From: JAPPHA01 sp965221575
Lineage (GTDB): Bacteria; Pseudomonadota; Alphaproteobacteria; Rhodobacterales; Rhodobacteraceae
NCBI GenBank assembly: GCA_965221575.1
Contig: CBDCSM010000014.1
Span: 682,001-746,000, forward strand
Direction of reading: 5' to 3'
Length of the DNA stretch: 64,000 nucleotides
Part shown: piece after piece, positions 35,665 to 43,925 of the stretch
How the letters are laid out: each line of letters begins with the position of its first letter
Numbering within the stretch: position 1 is the stretch's first letter
Notes under the pieces: generated by a model
Seen by the model: only the letters and a program-made list of their open reading frames with translations
The model's database searches: none
Told to the model about the DNA's origin: nothing
Program-made: the position numbers and the translations under genes

Positions 35665-36644
35665 CGGGCAGAGTGATCGAGGGAAGCGGTCTGGTCCGCC
35701 GCTACGCGGCGCCGCGCCAGTGGCCGTGGGGGAGCCGCGCCGAGACGCGGGCGGTCGACGGCGTCGACATTCGCATCGACCCAGGAGAGATTGTCGGCCT
35801 GATCGGCGAAAGCGGGTCGGGCAAAAGCACGATCGGGCGTCTGCTCCTTGGGTTGGAGGCGCCGGATATGGGTACGGTCCGGGTCGATGGGACGGCGATG
35901 CCGCCGCGGCACGCGCCACAATGGCGGAGCCTGCGCCGCGACATCCAGATGATCTTTCAGGACCCGCACAGCGCGCTTGACCCGCGCGCCCGCATTCTCG
36001 GTCAGGTCGCGGAACCGCTCGACATCTTCGACATCGGCGCGCCTGAAAGCCGCAGGGAGCGCGCTGCCGACGCGCTTGCCGAGGTTGGTCTGAACACGGC
36101 AGTGTTCGACCAGTTCCCATCCGCGCTCAGCGGCGGACAAAAACAGCGCGTGGTCATCGCCCGGGCGCTTGTGCTGCGCCCTCGCTTCCTCGTATGCGAC
36201 GAGCCGGTCTCAGCCCTGGACGTCAGCGTCGGCGCCCAGATCGTCGAATTGCTCGCGACGGTGCAGCGCCGACATGGGATGAGCCTCTTGGTCGTGTCGC
36301 ATGACCTGTCGCTGGTGCGCAGCCTCGTCAGCCGGGTGTGCGTCGTCTATGCCGGCCGCATCGTCGAGAAAGCCGCGGCGGACGACCTGTTTCGCCATCC
36401 GCGCCATCCCTATACCCGCTTGCTGATCGATTCGGTTCCGGTCGCCGACCCGCGGCGGCGCAAGCGCCGCGCCCCGGCGCAGGGGCTGGCCGCAGAGCCC
36501 GCCGCGTCAGACCATGGCTGCGCCTTTGCCCCGCGGTGCTCCAGGCACCTGCCGATCTGCACGCAAGAGGCCCCGCAACTGAAAGTCGCGGGTGCTCATT
36601 TCGCGGCCTGTCACAATCCCGCTCCGGTCGAGGAGACGAAATGA
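35661..36644 (+). CDS. Dipeptide-type ABC transporter ATPase (DppF-like)
   Basis: A 327-residue ATPase, partner of the preceding one. Walker A GESGSGKSTIGRL near residue 54, signature LSGGQKQRVVIARAL near 155, Walker B FLVCDEPVSALD near 178, H-loop VVSHDLSLV near 212 and the C-terminal Cys-rich segment FAPRCSRHLPIC. DppF-type proteins form heterodimers with DppD types. Its stop overlaps the first permease start as ATGA (36641-36644), so ATPases and permeases are co-translated. Confidence 0.92.
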   Translation: MTGRVIEGSGLVRRYAAPRQWPWGSRAETRAVDGVDIRIDPGEIVGLIGESGSGKSTIGRLLLGLEAPDMGTVRVDGTAMPPRHAPQWRSLRRDIQMIFQDPHSALDPRARILGQVAEPLDIFDIGAPESRRERAADALAEVGLNTAVFDQFPSALSGGQKQRVVIARALVLRPRFLVCDEPVSALDVSVGAQIVELLATVQRRHGMSLLVVSHDLSLVRSLVSRVCVVYAGRIVEKAAADDLFRHPRHPYTRLLIDSVPVADPRRRKRRAPAQGLAAEPAASDHGCAFAPRCSRHLPICTQEAPQLKVAGAHFAACHNPAPVEETK

Positions 36645-37579
36645 TGCCGAACTTTCTGTTGATGCGAGCGCTGCGGGGTTTGCTGACAGTCTGGGGCCTG
36701 CTGACCTTCGTCTTTGTCATGCTGCGCCTTTCGGGCGACCCGCTTGACGCGCTTCTTGGCGATGATGCTCCGCCCGACCTGGTGGATTACTACACGGCGC
36801 TCTACGGTCTCGATCGGCCCATTTGGGAGCAGTATTTGCGCTACTTCGCCGGATTGCTGCAGGGAGATTGGGGCACGTCGTTCCGCGATGGCCGCGATGC
36901 GCTCGAGGTCGTGCTGGAGCGGGTGCCGGCCACGCTGCAGCTCGGCTCTGCGGCCTTTGTGCTCAGCCTGTGTCTCGGGATCCCGCTGGGCATTTGGGCC
37001 GCGCTTCACCGTAACTCATTGCTGGACCGCTTTGCCATGGGCTTTTCGGTTCTCGGCTTTGCGCTGCCGAATTTCTTCATGGGGATACTTTTTATCCTGC
37101 TGTTTTCGCTGACCTGGCGCCTTCTTCCCAGCTCGGGGACGGGCACGCTGGCGCATTTCATAATGCCCGTCATCACACTCGGCACGGCAGGTGCCGGAAG
37201 CATTGCCCGATTTGCCCGCTCGTCCATGCTCGACGTGCTCAATCGGCCCTATATGCGGACAGCGCAGTCCAAAGGCCTTAGGCGCGCCCGGCGCATTGCC
37301 TGGCATGCGGTCCCAAATGCGGCCATTCCGGTGGTCACGCTGTTGGGCTTTCGGCTGGGCGATATGATCGCGGGCTCCGTCGTGGTCGAGGCGGTGTTTG
37401 CCTGGCCGGGTGTCGGCCGCCTGCTCGTCAACGCCGTCACAGCGCGAGAGCTGGCGATCGTGCAGGCCATCATCGTGCTTGTCACGCTAACCATGGTCAC
37501 GGCGAATTTTCTGGTCGACCTGCTTTATGGCTGGCTCGACCCACGCCAACGCAGCCGGAGCGTTCGTGATGGATCCTGA
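36641..37579 (+). CDS. Dipeptide-type ABC transporter permease (DppB-like)
   Basis: A 312-residue permease with about six membrane helices: LMRALRGLLTVWGLLTFVFVML at the N-terminus and LGSAAFVLSLCLGIPLGIWAA near 105. The coupling EAA loop is near YMRTAQSKGLRRARRIAWHAVPNAAIPVV (about 210-240). The short periplasmic loop after helix 1 (LSGDPLDALLGDDAPPDLVDYYTALYGLDRPIWEQYLRY) is typical of the DppB/OppB family. The start at 36641 is fixed by the ATGA overlap with the ATPase; longer frames upstream are not used. The next gene starts inside it, 11 bases before its end. Confidence 0.92.
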   Translation: MMPNFLLMRALRGLLTVWGLLTFVFVMLRLSGDPLDALLGDDAPPDLVDYYTALYGLDRPIWEQYLRYFAGLLQGDWGTSFRDGRDALEVVLERVPATLQLGSAAFVLSLCLGIPLGIWAALHRNSLLDRFAMGFSVLGFALPNFFMGILFILLFSLTWRLLPSSGTGTLAHFIMPVITLGTAGAGSIARFARSSMLDVLNRPYMRTAQSKGLRRARRIAWHAVPNAAIPVVTLLGFRLGDMIAGSVVVEAVFAWPGVGRLLVNAVTARELAIVQAIIVLVTLTMVTANFLVDLLYGWLDPRQRSRSVRDGS

Positions 37580-38444
37580 AACCTCGCTCCTGCGCCAGCC
37601 GGGTTTTCTGACGCTCCCGCGACCGCCCAAAACCGTCCGCCTGGCACTTGGCCTGCTGTTGGTGATGTGCCTGTGCGGTCTTTTCGCAAGTCTGCTGGCG
37701 CCTTACGATTTCGTGGACCAGAACCTGCGCAATCGCTTCGTCCCGCCTGTCGGCCTCGGCGGGGATTGGGCGCATCCGTTGGGGACGGATGCTTTGGGGC
37801 GCGACGTGCTCAGCCGGCTCTTTTTCGCGATCCGCGTCAGTCTCGGCATCGCCCTTCTCGGAACGCTGATTGGCGCGGTCCTGGGAACGTTCCTTGGCTT
37901 CGTCGCGGCCCATGCGCATGGCTGGCTGGGGGGGCTGATCATGGCGCTCGTCGACGCACAGGCGGCGCTGCCGTTCCAGATCCTGGTGCTGGGTGCGCTA
38001 GCGCTTTTCGGAAACGAGCTGTGGCTGTTTATCGGGCTCGTCGGCCTTGCCGGATGGGAGACCTATGCCCGGCTGGTTCGGGGATCCGTGCTCGCCGCTC
38101 AACAGGAAGGGTATGTCTCGGCGCTCAGCGCACTGGGCGCGGGGCCATGGCGGCTTTACGCAAAGCACGTCTTGCCCAATGTCGCAAGTATCCTGATCGT
38201 GCAGCTCAGTCTGAATTTCCCCTCGACCATCCTGCTCGAAACCGCTCTCAGCTTTCTCGGACTCGGCATTCAAGCGCCGCTCACAAGCCTCGGGGAAATG
38301 CTTGGATCGGGACGCGATCACCTCCTTCTGGCATGGTGGGTCGCCGTCATTCCCGGCGTGACGATCTTCCTGATCACCTTGGCCATGAGCCTTGTCGGGG
38401 ATTGGCTGCGCGACGTGTTGGACCCCGAGGTGAGTGATCAGTGA
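37569..38444 (+). CDS. Dipeptide-type ABC transporter permease (DppC-like)
   Basis: A 291-residue permease. The start at 37569 (MDPETSLLRQPGF) overlaps the DppB-like gene by 11 bases. After one N-terminal helix (LALGLLLVMCLCGLFASLLAP) comes the DppC signature HPLGTDALGRDVLSRLFFAIRVSLGIAL near 75-100, and the EAA loop YVSALSALGAGPWRLYAKHVLPNVASILIV near 180-210. It completes the permease pair of the importer. Its stop shares a base with a following ATG (TGATG at 38442-38446). Confidence 0.92.
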   Translation: MDPETSLLRQPGFLTLPRPPKTVRLALGLLLVMCLCGLFASLLAPYDFVDQNLRNRFVPPVGLGGDWAHPLGTDALGRDVLSRLFFAIRVSLGIALLGTLIGAVLGTFLGFVAAHAHGWLGGLIMALVDAQAALPFQILVLGALALFGNELWLFIGLVGLAGWETYARLVRGSVLAAQQEGYVSALSALGAGPWRLYAKHVLPNVASILIVQLSLNFPSTILLETALSFLGLGIQAPLTSLGEMLGSGRDHLLLAWWVAVIPGVTIFLITLAMSLVGDWLRDVLDPEVSDQ

Positions 38445-38590
38445 TGAACTTAAATCACGCTGATGAACCATTCATTTGCGAGGAAGCATTCTTTGGCCGC
38501 GTAGCAGTAAACTTGAGAAAGATATTTTTGGCTGCACGGAAACTCAAGGGCCAGTCACGCATGGGTTGTCCGGAGACGGCTGCGTCATAA
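38444..38590 (+). CDS. Possible 48-residue ORF coupled to the permease gene
   Basis: The ATG at 38444 overlaps the permease stop (TGATG) and opens a 48-residue frame (MNLNHADEPFICEEAFFGRVA, then VNLRKIFLAARKLKG) ending at 38590, 19 bases before the next gene. No homology is recognised. The precise coupling suggests translation, but base composition is not distinctive and it may be a coincidence or the remnant of a longer gene. Confidence 0.3.
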   Translation: MNLNHADEPFICEEAFFGRVAVNLRKIFLAARKLKGQSRMGCPETAAS

Positions 38591-38609
38591 GCAATCAAGG
38601 AGTTCACGC

Positions 38610-39428
38610 ATGTCCAAACTACCCACGCTCGGCGCCGCCTTGCGCCCCGAAGAATTGCCCCCCCATATCGACTGGCTGGTCGATGGCGCCCGCGACTTGG
38701 AGCTTCAGGGCTTTCACTATCCCGACGTGCTGGTTGCCGGCGATTGGAAACCTCGCGCCGCCGAGGTGCGCAAGCTCCTGGAAAACCACAAGGGCCGCCA
38801 GGGCATGCATGGCCCGTCCTCGGTGCCGCTGGCCTCGAACGATCCAGGGATGCGCGCTTTGGCACAAGAGCGTCTGGGCCAATGTCTCGATGTGTGTGAA
38901 GAGCTGGGGCTGACACAGATGGTCATCCACAGCCCCTACATCCACTGGGACCAGGAGAACCTCTATCGCCTGCCCGGGCGTCGCGCGGAAAAGCTTGCCG
39001 ACTTCATCGCCACGATTGAGCCCGTGATGCCACGCGTTGAGGCCCTTGGCGTGGAGATGGTGGTCGAAAACGTCGAAGACCGCGACCCGGCGATCCGCCG
39101 CGACATCGTCCGCCATTTCGACAGCGCGGCGCTCAAGCTCTCCATCGATACCGGCCACGCGTATTATGCGAACCGGATGGGCGCGGCACCGCCGGTGGAC
39201 ATGTTTGTCCGCGCGGCGGGCGAAGACCTGGCGCATCTGCATCTACAAGACGCAGACGGGCTCGCAGACCGGCACTGGGCGATCGGCGACGGCACCGTGG
39301 CGTGGCGTGCCGTCTTCGAAGAGTTGGGCCGGCTGTCGTTCAATCCACGCCTGATCATCGAGATCCGAGACAAGACCGATGTGCTCCGCTCGGCCGAACA
39401 TCTGATGCAGCTGGGCCTTGCCGTGTGA
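38610..39428 (+). CDS. Sugar phosphate isomerase/epimerase-like TIM-barrel protein
   Basis: A 272-residue member of the AP-endonuclease-2/xylose-isomerase-like TIM-barrel family, with an AAGGAG ribosome-binding site before the ATG at 38610. Metal-site residues are seen in strand ends: VIHSPYIHWD near 108, EMVVENVEDRD near 150, LSIDTGHAYY near 180, LAHLHLQDADG near 212 and LIIEIRDK near 250. Such enzymes isomerise or epimerise sugars or hydroxy acids, or act as metal-dependent lyases. As the last gene of the ABC operon it probably processes the imported compound. Confidence 0.82.
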   Translation: MSKLPTLGAALRPEELPPHIDWLVDGARDLELQGFHYPDVLVAGDWKPRAAEVRKLLENHKGRQGMHGPSSVPLASNDPGMRALAQERLGQCLDVCEELGLTQMVIHSPYIHWDQENLYRLPGRRAEKLADFIATIEPVMPRVEALGVEMVVENVEDRDPAIRRDIVRHFDSAALKLSIDTGHAYYANRMGAAPPVDMFVRAAGEDLAHLHLQDADGLADRHWAIGDGTVAWRAVFEELGRLSFNPRLIIEIRDKTDVLRSAEHLMQLGLAV

Positions 39429-39515
39429 GGACAAATGCCCGACGGAGGGTACCCCAGGCCCACGGATAGTTTGTACGTAGAACCACGTTACGGAAGAGCG
39501 GATCAGGAACGGTTT

Positions 39516-40084
39516 CTACGGGCTGGTTTGGCGGATCACTCTGTATGCGGTTGATCTTTCTGTCCCGACGTATTCCGCGGCCCTGGCCACGGACGTTCCG
39601 TTGTCCACGAGTTCCTGCTGTGCCAAAACCGTATCGGCATGAAGCGATGCCGACAGGGCGAGCGACCGCGTTTCCTGGCGGCGCTCAGGCCGTCGTTCCT
39701 GCGCTCGGAAATCAGCCGTCTCTCGAAGTGCGCGATTGCGCCGAACACATGGAACACAAGTTCGCCGGCCGCCGAAGTGGTGTCGATTTCTTCTTCAAGG
39801 CTGATCAGATTGATCCCTTGCTCTTTCAGCGTGTCGACGATCTCGAGGAGTTCCCTGAGCGAGCGTCCGAGGCGATCAAGACGGATGATGGCGAGCGTGT
39901 CGCCTGGCCGGGCAAAGTCGAACAACGCAGCGAGGCCTGGCCGGTCGAAGGTCCTTCCGGAGACAACATTCTCGAACACGCGGACGGCGCCTTCCTGCCT
40001 GAGACGTTCGACTTGGCCGGAGAGATCCTGGTCCACCGTTGAGACCCTGGCGTATCCGAGCATGTCGCCTGTTCTTCGTGTCAT
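39516..40084 (-). pseudogene. Serine recombinase with C-terminal frameshift
   Basis: The reverse strand from 40084 (or MLGYARVSTVDQD at 40063) keeps the nucleophilic Ser, RLDRLGRSLRELL and IAHFERRLISERRNDGLSAARKRGRSP. Near 39640 the frame shifts; the true C-terminus (ADTVLAQQELVDNGTSVARAAEYVG and STAYRVI) continues in a second frame to TAG at 39516-39518. As it stands the catalytic domain is made but the DNA-binding helix-turn-helix is scrambled. Resolvase/invertase family. Confidence 0.75.
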
Positions 40085-40169
40085 GCCTGTCTCTCAATCG
40101 ACCGGTTTAGAGCCGTTCTCCGAACGACCGCCCGTAATGCCGAAGCTGCGGTCCATCCTGTCTTTTTGT

Positions 40170-41106
40170 GGCCCCGTTGCAAAAAATTGCTTTCAGCTGT
40201 CCTTGTGAGCGAGGCAGCGGGAGATGGTAGCCTCTGACAGGCTGTGCTTTTGGAGACCTTTCCATGACCCATGACTTCAAGTGGCGGCATTTCCGGGGCG
40301 AGATCATTCCGTGGGCCGTCCGGTGGTACTGCCGATATGGCGCCAGCTACCGTGACCTCGAGGAAATGCTGGAAGAGCGTGGCGTCTCGGCGGCCACACC
40401 ACCATCTGTCGCCGGGTGCAGGCGTAGGCGCCGGAAATCGAAAGGCGCCTGCGCTGGCATTGTCGCCCAGGCGCCCTTTCGCGATCCCGGCGCGCGGACG
40501 AAACCGACATCAAGGTCAAAGGGAAACGGGCGTGTCTGTACCGCGCGGTCGACAGCCGTGGCGACACCATCGACTTCCACCTGTCGCGGACCCGCAATGC
40601 CAACGCCGCCGGGCGGTTCCCGGGCAAGGCGCTGCGTGGATGCAAGGAATGGCGGAAGCCTTGGGTGATCAACACGGACAAGGCGGGATGCTACGGCCAG
40701 GCCATTCGGGAGTTGAAGAAAGAGGGCGAATGCCCCTCCGAAACAGACCACAGACAGGTGAAATTCCTCGACAACGTTGTCGAGGCTGATCATGGCAAGC
40801 TCAAGCGCCTGATCGAGCCGACCCTTGGCTTCAAGTCAATGAAGACGGCCTTCGCCACGATTGAGGGCTTCGAGGCGATGCGCGCCCTCCGGAAGAATCA
40901 GGCCAGCGCCTTCCAGCATCAGCCCGGCATCAGGGGCGAAGTGCGTCTTGTCGAGGGTGCCTTCGGGATCGGGCCAGAAATGATGAGCGAGTTGATGTCA
41001 CTGCATGGAGCGGAACTTGAACGAACCGCGATCCAGCAAGGATTTTGAGGAAAAGCAGCGCCAAATCACTCACCCGGTAACTCTGGCAAATTTTTACAAC
41101 AAAGCC
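40170..41106 (+). mobile_element. IS6-family insertion sequence, decayed
   Basis: Imperfect terminal inverted repeats are visible: left GGCCCCGTTGCAAAAAATTG at 40170-40189, and right, in reverse complement from 41106, GGCTTTGTTGTAAAAATTTG. They enclose an IS6-type transposase pseudogene. The two ends differ at several positions, so the element is old. Confidence 0.72.
40264..41048 (+). pseudogene. IS6-family transposase with frameshifts and in-frame stop
   Basis: Starts MTHDFKWRHFRGEIIPWAVRWY and SYRDLEEMLEERGVS (helix-turn-helix region). After about 40395 the correct sequence is in another frame (CRRVQA, TAG at 40425-40427, APEIERRLRWHC), then RADETDIKVKGKRACLYRAVDSRGDTIDFHLS with the first catalytic Asp, VINTDKAGCYGQAI with the second, and EADHGKLKRLIEPTLGFKS with the Glu. 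The DDE catalytic residues survive but no complete reading frame does. Confidence 0.78.
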
Positions 41107-41204
41107 CCCCAATATCGCATTATCAGGCGGATTTGCCTGATAATCAGTGGTCAGGCCGTGTAGAACGCGACCGCTGTCCCGACGAAGTGAATCAGGAGAC
41201 ACTC

Positions 41205-41579
41205 GTGTTTGACCATATAAAGTTCGGCGTTCGAGACTTTGCGCTGAGCAGAACCTTCTACCTGCAGGCGCTTGAACCAATTGGAGTGACTGAGGTCACG
41301 GATTGGCCGCCAAACGGTGCTGAACTTAGTCAACCAACGGGCACGAGTTCCCTATGCCTGTACCAAACGGAAGAGAAGCCCGCGCATCTACACATTGCAT
41401 TCGTAGCCGAGAGCCGACATCAGGTCGACTTGTTCTATAGCGCCGCGCTTGGCGCAGGCGGGCAGGACAACGGACCACCTGGACTGCGTGCCCAGTACAG
41501 TGGGCGATACTATGCGGCCTTTGTTCTTGACCCCGACGGACACAACATCGAAGTGGTCTGCCATGAGACCGAGGCCTGA
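41205..41579 (+). CDS. VOC-family protein
   Basis: A 124-residue vicinal-oxygen-chelate protein. The GTG at 41205 is chosen because CAGGAG lies upstream and VFDHIKFGVRD is the family N-terminus; longer frames are unlikely. Metal residues are His in FDHIKFGV, His in AHLHIAFVAES and Glu in GHNIEVVCHE. Single-domain members include glyoxalase I-like, lactoylglutathione lyase-like and antibiotic-binding proteins; the substrate is unknown. It stands alone right after an IS6 relic, with no operon partner. Confidence 0.8.
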   Translation: MFDHIKFGVRDFALSRTFYLQALEPIGVTEVTDWPPNGAELSQPTGTSSLCLYQTEEKPAHLHIAFVAESRHQVDLFYSAALGAGGQDNGPPGLRAQYSGRYYAAFVLDPDGHNIEVVCHETEA

Positions 41580-41762
41580 CGCGGTCGAGAATGCCGGTTG
41601 GAAAGAGGAACTGTCGTGGCCGCGCCCAGCCTATCCTTCCTGCCGGACTTGCACCGGCTACCCCAGCGCCGGATAGCTCGGCGCTCCAGTTCGCGTCCCC
41701 CGTGCATATCTCCTTTTGGCGGGGAGAGCACGAAGTGCCATGCGCCCGAGCCGCCTGCGATC

Positions 41763-42107
41763 CTAACGACCGAGTACGGTGTCGATGCCGGCAAGCAGAA
41801 GAGTGAGCTTGGCCGACGAAATCCGGCCCACGCGTTCCTCTAGAAGCGACCGGTCGAGCGCGACAATCTGCGTCGCGTTCGCGACGGAGTCTTTCGGCAG
41901 GCCCGTCATCGCAGCGCTCAACAGCACGTTTCCCGGCGCGTCTGCCCACCGAAGGTTGCTCGTGAGCGGGATGCAGACCGCCGTGGCCAGACGGCTCCGG
42001 TTCAGCGAATCTCCCTGGACGACGACCACCGGGCGGCGAAAGCCCGGCCCCGAACCCGTTGGCTCTGGCAATTCGGCCCAGCACACATCGCCTTGGGAGA
42101 TCACCAT
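41763..42107 (-). CDS. mazF: MazF-type endoribonuclease toxin
   Basis: A 114-residue PemK/MazF-family protein. The start at 42107 (MVISQGDVCWAELPEP) overlaps the antitoxin by seven bases; a longer frame to 42179 lies within the antitoxin gene and is rejected. Family features are GDVCWAELP, GFRRPVVVVQGDSLNRSRLATAVCIPLTSN near residues 25-50 and KDSVANATQIVALDRSLLEERVGRIS near 75-100. MazF cuts mRNA or tRNA at short sequences. Antitoxin-toxin order and overlap are standard. Confidence 0.88.
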   Translation of the reverse strand: MVISQGDVCWAELPEPTGSGPGFRRPVVVVQGDSLNRSRLATAVCIPLTSNLRWADAPGNVLLSAAMTGLPKDSVANATQIVALDRSLLEERVGRISSAKLTLLLAGIDTVLGR

Positions 42108-42337
42108 TCGGTGGCGGCGAGCACGCGCCTGCCGGCGGCGGCGAGGAAGGCGTCGTCGTTCCCTCCGACCTCGTCGCATACCCGGTTCATCGAGTCGGTG
42201 ACCTCGTCCTCCACATGGCGCGCGAGATATTCGTCGAGCGCGACGGCGTACACTTCGCTTCGGGACCGCCGTCCCTGCAAGGCCAGTCGTTCGGCGCGTT
42301 CGAAAATGTCATCAGGGATGGATACGGCTGTTTTCAT
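42101..42337 (-). CDS. Ribbon-helix-helix antitoxin partner of MazF
   Basis: A 78-residue protein starting MKTAVSIPDDIFERAERLA, a ribbon-helix-helix (CopG/MazE9-like) N-terminal domain (about 1-42, GRRSRSEVYAVALDEYL) with an acidic tail that would bind the toxin. A -10-like TATACT lies only six bases before the ATG (about 42344-42349), with TTGACC further upstream at a 19-base spacing, so the mRNA may be nearly leaderless. Expected to neutralise MazF and autoregulate. Confidence 0.85.
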   Translation of the reverse strand: MKTAVSIPDDIFERAERLALQGRRSRSEVYAVALDEYLARHVEDEVTDSMNRVCDEVGGNDDAFLAAAGRRVLAATEW

Positions 42338-42349
42338 ACCCAAAGTATA

Positions 42350-43809
42350 ACCACTTCCCGTGTCGGACGGTCAAGCGGGATTCTTCTCGGCCTACACGTG
42401 CGTCTCAATCTTGAAAACTCCGCGGCGCAAGTGACCGACCTCGCCATGAATAGCGAGGCTACCTGCTTGGCTGGCCGCCGCCATCGCTCGGGCCTTATGC
42501 AGGCTTCAGATGATTTTTCGCTCACCTCGGAACTCCATCGGTGAAATCGCGGTTTCGTTTCAGTTGCTGCCTCTATCATTTGGGTGTCGTTGGCCCGGGA
42601 TACATTCCGACTGGACAACAGCGGGATTTTCCTTGTCGGGCTACTGGTAGGCACACCCTGAACATGCCGTGATCTCGCCCCGGTCACCCTCCAAGGTTTG
42701 CACTGTCGCCGTGCTGCCCGTGGGCGTGCGAAGATCGTTGAACCGAGTATCGAAACCGCGAGGTGAAGCGGCACCGCAAAAAGTGTGTTCCACGAACAGA
42801 TCGTGGATCAAATTACCGATCCGTTCATGAAACAGTTCATTGGCAAGCTCATCAATGACCGTAGCACTCTTGCACTGAGGAGCAAAAAAAGAATTCGACT
42901 GCGATTCTCATCCAAATCTGATGATCGCAGGTGTTCGCCCTGATATCGTAGGATTCGTGTGACTCAAAGAGGTTTGTTGCGTTGTAATGCTCCTCGAGGT
43001 TCTCGTATCCGCTCCTGTTTTATCCCTCCAGATCGCGTTCCAGCCGTTAGTGCATGAGCCTGGCTTCAGCCGCTGGAAATCCCACCGAGATTGACGTCAA
43101 GCCAATCTTCTGAACTGACGAATCTCCAGCAATGCCGTCGATAGCCATTCACGAAAGTCGAAATGGCGTTCAAATCCATGCCATGGGTCAAAAATCATTC
43201 GATCAGGCTCGCCAAGCGTGCTGGCCTTGCTATCACCTATGATGACACGATGCCCCGACATCGCGCGTCCAATTCGAGATCAATTCTGACCAATACTGAA
43301 GCGGGCATCTGGAATCGGACAGGTGGTTTGAATCGATCCTGAATCCGGCAGTCGGAGGTGCGCGAACGGCATCCCCGCGGAGTTGAACGGTCGATTTCAG
43401 CACGCCAGCGCGGTCCCGAGTGGCGGCAGCCACGGTGACGCCCCGGTTGTCGACCATGGATGTATTCCTTGATCAGTTCTCGGTCTGGATGCGAAAGCTC
43501 GCTGGATGGCGACGAGAACGGCTCAAGCCATCCACAAATCCGCCGTCTTGCCTGACCCCGCCAAGGTCGAAAGACGAAGCCTCCGACACCATGGACTGGA
43601 AAGAAGTCTTCGGTGTCTGGAAGCAATGCGCCCTGCGAGACCAGCATCAAGGCCGCTACTTCCAGACAAACAATCCGCCCGCGCGCCCGTAGCGCCGACC
43701 TACACACGGCCCCAATAACCAAAATCCCGGCAGAATAGTCCGGCAGAAAAACCGCCCAACGTAGGGCCATCCATGGCGCCCACGCAAGATTGACATCGGA
43801 TTCACGCCG
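42350..43809. other. Long gene-poor stretch
   Basis: About 1.45 kb without a supportable gene. A frame near 42785-42925 reads VFHEQIVDQITDPFMKQFIGKLINDRST and may be a transposase scrap. The reverse frame 43237-43770 is long but has no recognisable domain and is crossed by equally long frames on the other strand. The right end holds a LacI-type operator. Confidence 0.4.
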
Positions 43810-43827
43810 TGAGAAAACGTTTTCTCA
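43810..43827. promoter_or_regulatory. LacI-type operator upstream of the GH88 gene
   Basis: TGAGAAAACGTTTTCTCA is a perfect 18-bp palindrome with the central CG and flanking A/T typical of LacI/GalR operators. It lies about 100 bases before the GH88 start. Related sites are at 50641-50658 and 53978-53995, and a LacI regulator is encoded at 50720-51751. Confidence 0.78.
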
Positions 43828-43925
43828 GGATGCCGTTTCCCGATTTGTGGAGCATTTACCGATTAAGGTCGCTTCCCCGAGCAATGTCCTGCGTTCGCGT
43901 GACGCACTTCCTATTCGGAGTCAGC

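Noticed and set aside
43237..43770. Reverse-strand 177-residue frame as a gene
   Set aside because: No domain, odd composition, no ribosome-binding site noted, and equally long frames cross it on the other strand.
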